From positions 1-35,430 of the forward strand of contig QXWX01000027.1 in NCBI GenBank assembly GCA_009911175.1: a DNA stretch of 35,430 bases, in the 5' to 3' direction. The notes beneath the pieces were generated by a model, which did not search any database, was not told the DNA's origin, and worked only from the letters and a program-made list of their open reading frames with translations. This DNA comes from Lachnospiraceae bacterium (GTDB taxonomy: Bacteria; Bacillota_A; Clostridia; Lachnospirales; Lachnospiraceae). The position numbers and the translations under genes are program-made. How positions within the stretch are numbered: the stretch's first letter is position 1; every line of letters begins with the position of its first letter. Positions 33,343-35,430 of this stretch are shown piece after piece.

Positions 33343-33975
33343 ATGAAAAAGAGGATCTCACTGATGATCGCAATGGCGGTCTGTTTTTCCATGCTGCTTG
33401 GCGGATGTGGAAAAAAACTGACTACGGAAAACGCGCCGGATTATGTAAAATCCGCATTAGACGCATGCTACAAGGCCGAGTTTGATACCTATATGGAATT
33501 TACAAAAAGTACGCGGGAAGAAGCGGAAGAACTGTATCAGACGGGATTGGATACCAATATGGAGGCCAGCGGAATCGTGGCATCCTCCGTCGGCTCTGAT
33601 CTGCAGGACCAATACCGCCAATTATTTGCGGATATCCTGAGTATCAGCAAATATGAAGTAGGGGAAGCCAAAGAAGACGGCGACGGATTCACCGTAGAAG
33701 TAACTGTAGAGCCTTTCCTCATGTTCAACGATCTGGAGCAGGAACTGCCCCCGTTTCTGGAAACAGAAAACGCTCAGACAATGACCGACGAAGAGCTGGA
33801 GCAATTGGTATACCAGAAGATGTACGAGCTGATGTCCTCCAAGCTGGAGGCTCCGGAATACGGTGAGCCGCAAACCGTGACGGTACACATCCAGCCGGAC
33901 AGCGACGGAATCCAGACGATTGATGAGGACGATCTGGCCGCGCTGGATGCCGCAATGTACTCCGCGGTTCTATAG
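33343..33975 (+). CDS. Putative lipoprotein of unknown function
   Basis: The only clear plus-strand gene. ATG 33343 has GGGAGG 9 nt upstream; the frame opens 24 codons earlier but without a ribosome site. The 210-aa product has a lipoprotein signal: basic MKKR, a hydrophobic stretch and lipobox LLGGC with Cys22 as the lipid-modified residue. The exported part is acidic, with helical segments (about 30-105) and a beta-type stretch (VEVTVEPFLMF). The family is not recognised. It has its own promoter and terminator, so it is monocistronic. Confidence 0.9.
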   Translation: MKKRISLMIAMAVCFSMLLGGCGKKLTTENAPDYVKSALDACYKAEFDTYMEFTKSTREEAEELYQTGLDTNMEASGIVASSVGSDLQDQYRQLFADILSISKYEVGEAKEDGDGFTVEVTVEPFLMFNDLEQELPPFLETENAQTMTDEELEQLVYQKMYELMSSKLEAPEYGEPQTVTVHIQPDSDGIQTIDEDDLAALDAAMYSAVL

Positions 33976-34017
33976 GGAAGCGCTCAGAACCCGGTTGGAT
34001 TCTCCAAAGAGCTTAGC

Positions 34018-34063
34018 AACTGCCATTTGAATTCTCCGATTCTTATGGCAGTTTTCTTTTTTT
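34018..34063 (+). terminator. Intrinsic terminator after the lipoprotein gene
   Basis: AACTGCCAT and ATGGCAGTT pair perfectly, separated by an 18-nt loop, and run into TTCTTTTTTT. It lies 42 nt past the lipoprotein stop. Confidence 0.85.
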
Positions 34064-34118
34064 CATATTGTATCTTATCATCAGGCGAACGCCGCGGTTC
34101 CTTTACATACCGTAAGTC

Positions 34119-34973
34119 TCAGCCCACGGGACCGCCCTGCTCTTCATACGTTTCCAACAGCGCATTGATCTCCCCGCCCAGCAGGATCACATACATACAC
34201 ATGTAGAACCACAGCAGGATCAATATGATCGTCGTCAAACTTCCATACATCGTGGAAAATCCCGTAAATACATCCAGGTAGATGGAAAATACGAACGAGA
34301 TCATCTGCCATCCGCAGGCCGTAAACACCGCTCCCGGAAGCTGCTTCTTCATGGTCGTCTTGATCCCATCCTTCCGGTTCGGCAGATACTTATATACCAG
34401 ATCCCAGAATACCGTCAGCACCCCCAGGATCAAAAGCGTCCGAATCCGGATGATAAAATCCGTCACATGCCGCAGCAGCGGCACATGCTCATTGATGAGC
34501 AGACTGATACTGTTCCCAAACACAGAAAGCAGCAGGGAAAGCACGATCGCCAGTATAAAGATCACCGTGTAAGCAGAGGCCCGGATCCTTAGAAAAATAT
34601 AATTCCGAGTCTCTGGATTTTCGTAAACGCAGTTCAGGCCGGAGGTCATGGAGAGCACGCCCTTCCCCGCGGACCACAGCGCCACCAATATAGTAAACGG
34701 AATGATCGAGCCGGACTGGTTATAGACCTGCGTCACAAGCATGGCGATCAGTCCCTCCACCGAAGAAGGAAATACCTGCAGCACCGCATGCATGACATCC
34801 TCCTGCGTAACCGGTGTAAACTGTACCAGTGTCAGCAGCAGGATAATGATCGGGATCAGAGATAATACAAAAAAGTATGCCGCCTGCGCCGCGTAAGCTC
34901 CGGTATGGTGGGAACGGAACTGCTTCATCACATTCAGCGCTCTCCCGATGATCCCTTTTTGATTCTCCTTCAT
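34119..34973 (-). CDS. YihY/BrkB-family membrane protein
   Basis: A 284-aa inner-membrane protein with the YihY/UPF0761 features: AAQAAYFFVLSLIPIIILLL near the N-terminus, a central GKGVLSMTSGLNCVYENPE, and LLLWFYMCMYVILLGGEINA near the end, with about six membrane segments. The family was once annotated as ribonuclease BN, a label since withdrawn; its role is unclear. ATG 34973 follows GAGG. The gene converges on the lipoprotein terminator and has a plausible promoter at 35016-35044. Confidence 0.93.
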   Translation of the reverse strand: MKENQKGIIGRALNVMKQFRSHHTGAYAAQAAYFFVLSLIPIIILLLTLVQFTPVTQEDVMHAVLQVFPSSVEGLIAMLVTQVYNQSGSIIPFTILVALWSAGKGVLSMTSGLNCVYENPETRNYIFLRIRASAYTVIFILAIVLSLLLSVFGNSISLLINEHVPLLRHVTDFIIRIRTLLILGVLTVFWDLVYKYLPNRKDGIKTTMKKQLPGAVFTACGWQMISFVFSIYLDVFTGFSTMYGSLTTIILILLWFYMCMYVILLGGEINALLETYEEQGGPVG

Positions 34974-35015
34974 AAAACACCTCTGATCTGCTTATTCTTG
35001 TTCGAAAGCGGGTAT

Positions 35016-35044
35016 ACTATAACTGCTCAACACAGGATAGTGAA
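35016..35044 (-). promoter_or_regulatory. Candidate promoter of the YihY gene
   Basis: On the minus strand -35 TTCACT (35039-35044), 17-bp spacer and -10 TATAGT (35016-35021), about 43 nt upstream of the start codon. The -10 is good, the -35 moderate. Confidence 0.5.
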
Positions 35045-35069
35045 GGTCCTGAACAGGTACGGTATACTT

Positions 35070-35104
35070 AAAAAGAGGCAGCTGTATCGCAGCCGCCTTT
35101 TTTC
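35070..35104. terminator. Probable bidirectional terminator
   Basis: GGCAGCTG and CAGCCGCC pair with one mismatch around a 5-nt loop, flanked by AAAAAG on the left and TTTTTT on the right, so a T-tract exists on both strands. It could stop minus-strand transcripts entering from the right before the YihY promoter. Confidence 0.55.
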
Positions 35105-35430
35105 CTTGTATAATCCAGCAAAACGCGTCAACGACGCGTTTTGTCGGATTGTCGTATATCCCCAAAATGCCGTTCCCTGTATTTTGACTCCTAGCCACTG
35201 GCTAGGTGGGCAACCGCATCTGCTTTTTTGTCTTCCACTGCTGAACGGAGGCCTGACATATTACAGAAATATAAGAATCCCGTTTAAAGTTTTGTAGGTT
35301 CAAAATTACAGGGGTATCGAACATTCCAGGTAGTACTTTTCTTATCTGAGAGTATTATAACCTATTTGCAGAAAAAATACAACTACTAACCATAGAAATT
35401 CTCACAGGAATCCGATGCAAATTTAACCAT

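Larger units (their letters stand above)
34974..35430. other. 457-nt non-coding right end with several hairpins
   Basis: This holds the YihY promoter, a likely bidirectional terminator (35077-35104) and perfect hairpins CAAAACGCGTC/GACGCGTTTTG (35119-35143) and CCTAGCCA/TGGCTAGG (35190-35206). Small open frames on both strands have no convincing ribosome sites. Beyond 35210 the sequence becomes AT-rich and I see nothing definite. Confidence 0.6.

Noticed and set aside
34905..35297. Plus-strand 130-codon frame at the right end
   Set aside because: It overlaps the start of the YihY gene, crosses a terminator hairpin and has no ribosome site.

Overview
The window looks like chromosomal DNA of an anaerobic Firmicute, most likely a Lachnospiraceae-type Clostridium (inference). 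The reasons are a T-box-controlled pheST operon, a FabK-type fatty-acid synthesis cluster in the streptococcal gene order, an SPKTG-type surface-protein motif, strong AGGAGG ribosome binding sites and frequent GTG/TTG starts. Nearly all genes are on the minus strand; one lipoprotein gene is on the plus strand. I found no tRNA, rRNA, CRISPR array, transposase, integrase or phage gene.

Layout by coordinate. 49-5351: an ABC transporter / two-component module (ATPase, 930-aa FtsX-type permease, response regulator, short-sensor histidine kinase) with a clear promoter and an inverted repeat placed as an activator site. 5629-9387: a very large secreted repeat protein whose reading frame stops directly on its cell-wall sorting motif. 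9388-10095: a non-coding stretch full of short repeats and hairpins. 10096-14400: accessory genes (cytoplasmic-type Cu/Zn superoxide dismutase, RluA-family pseudouridine synthase, coiled-coil hypothetical, NTF2-like protein, Lys/Ala-rich protein, RhuM-family protein next to the tail of a lost gene). 14401-17091: queA, an RDD membrane protein and sppA. 17174-21372: pheT and pheS behind a T-box leader, with a hairpin-rich element between leader and pheS.

21386-33119 holds a complete type II fatty-acid synthesis cluster. In transcription order it is fabH, acpP, fabK, fabD, fabG, fabF, accB, fabZ, accC, a fused accD-accA, a second FabK/nitronate-monooxygenase-family flavoprotein with a C-terminal cysteine cluster, and a MarR-family regulator. 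A consensus promoter upstream of fabH overlaps a perfect 13-bp palindrome, TTTGATGATCAAA, of the kind bound by FabT, so the last gene probably represses the whole cluster. No fabA or fabM is present in the window. The cysteine-containing flavoprotein resembles the FabX type of enzyme and is a reasonable candidate for introducing the double bond of unsaturated fatty acids. Between fabG and fabF the otherwise compact operon is interrupted by two tandem units, about 200 nt each, of a structured element whose stems differ in sequence but keep pairing.

33343-34973: a plus-strand lipoprotein with its own promoter and terminator, then a YihY/BrkB-family membrane protein. The right end (34974-35430) is non-coding and contains several strong hairpins.
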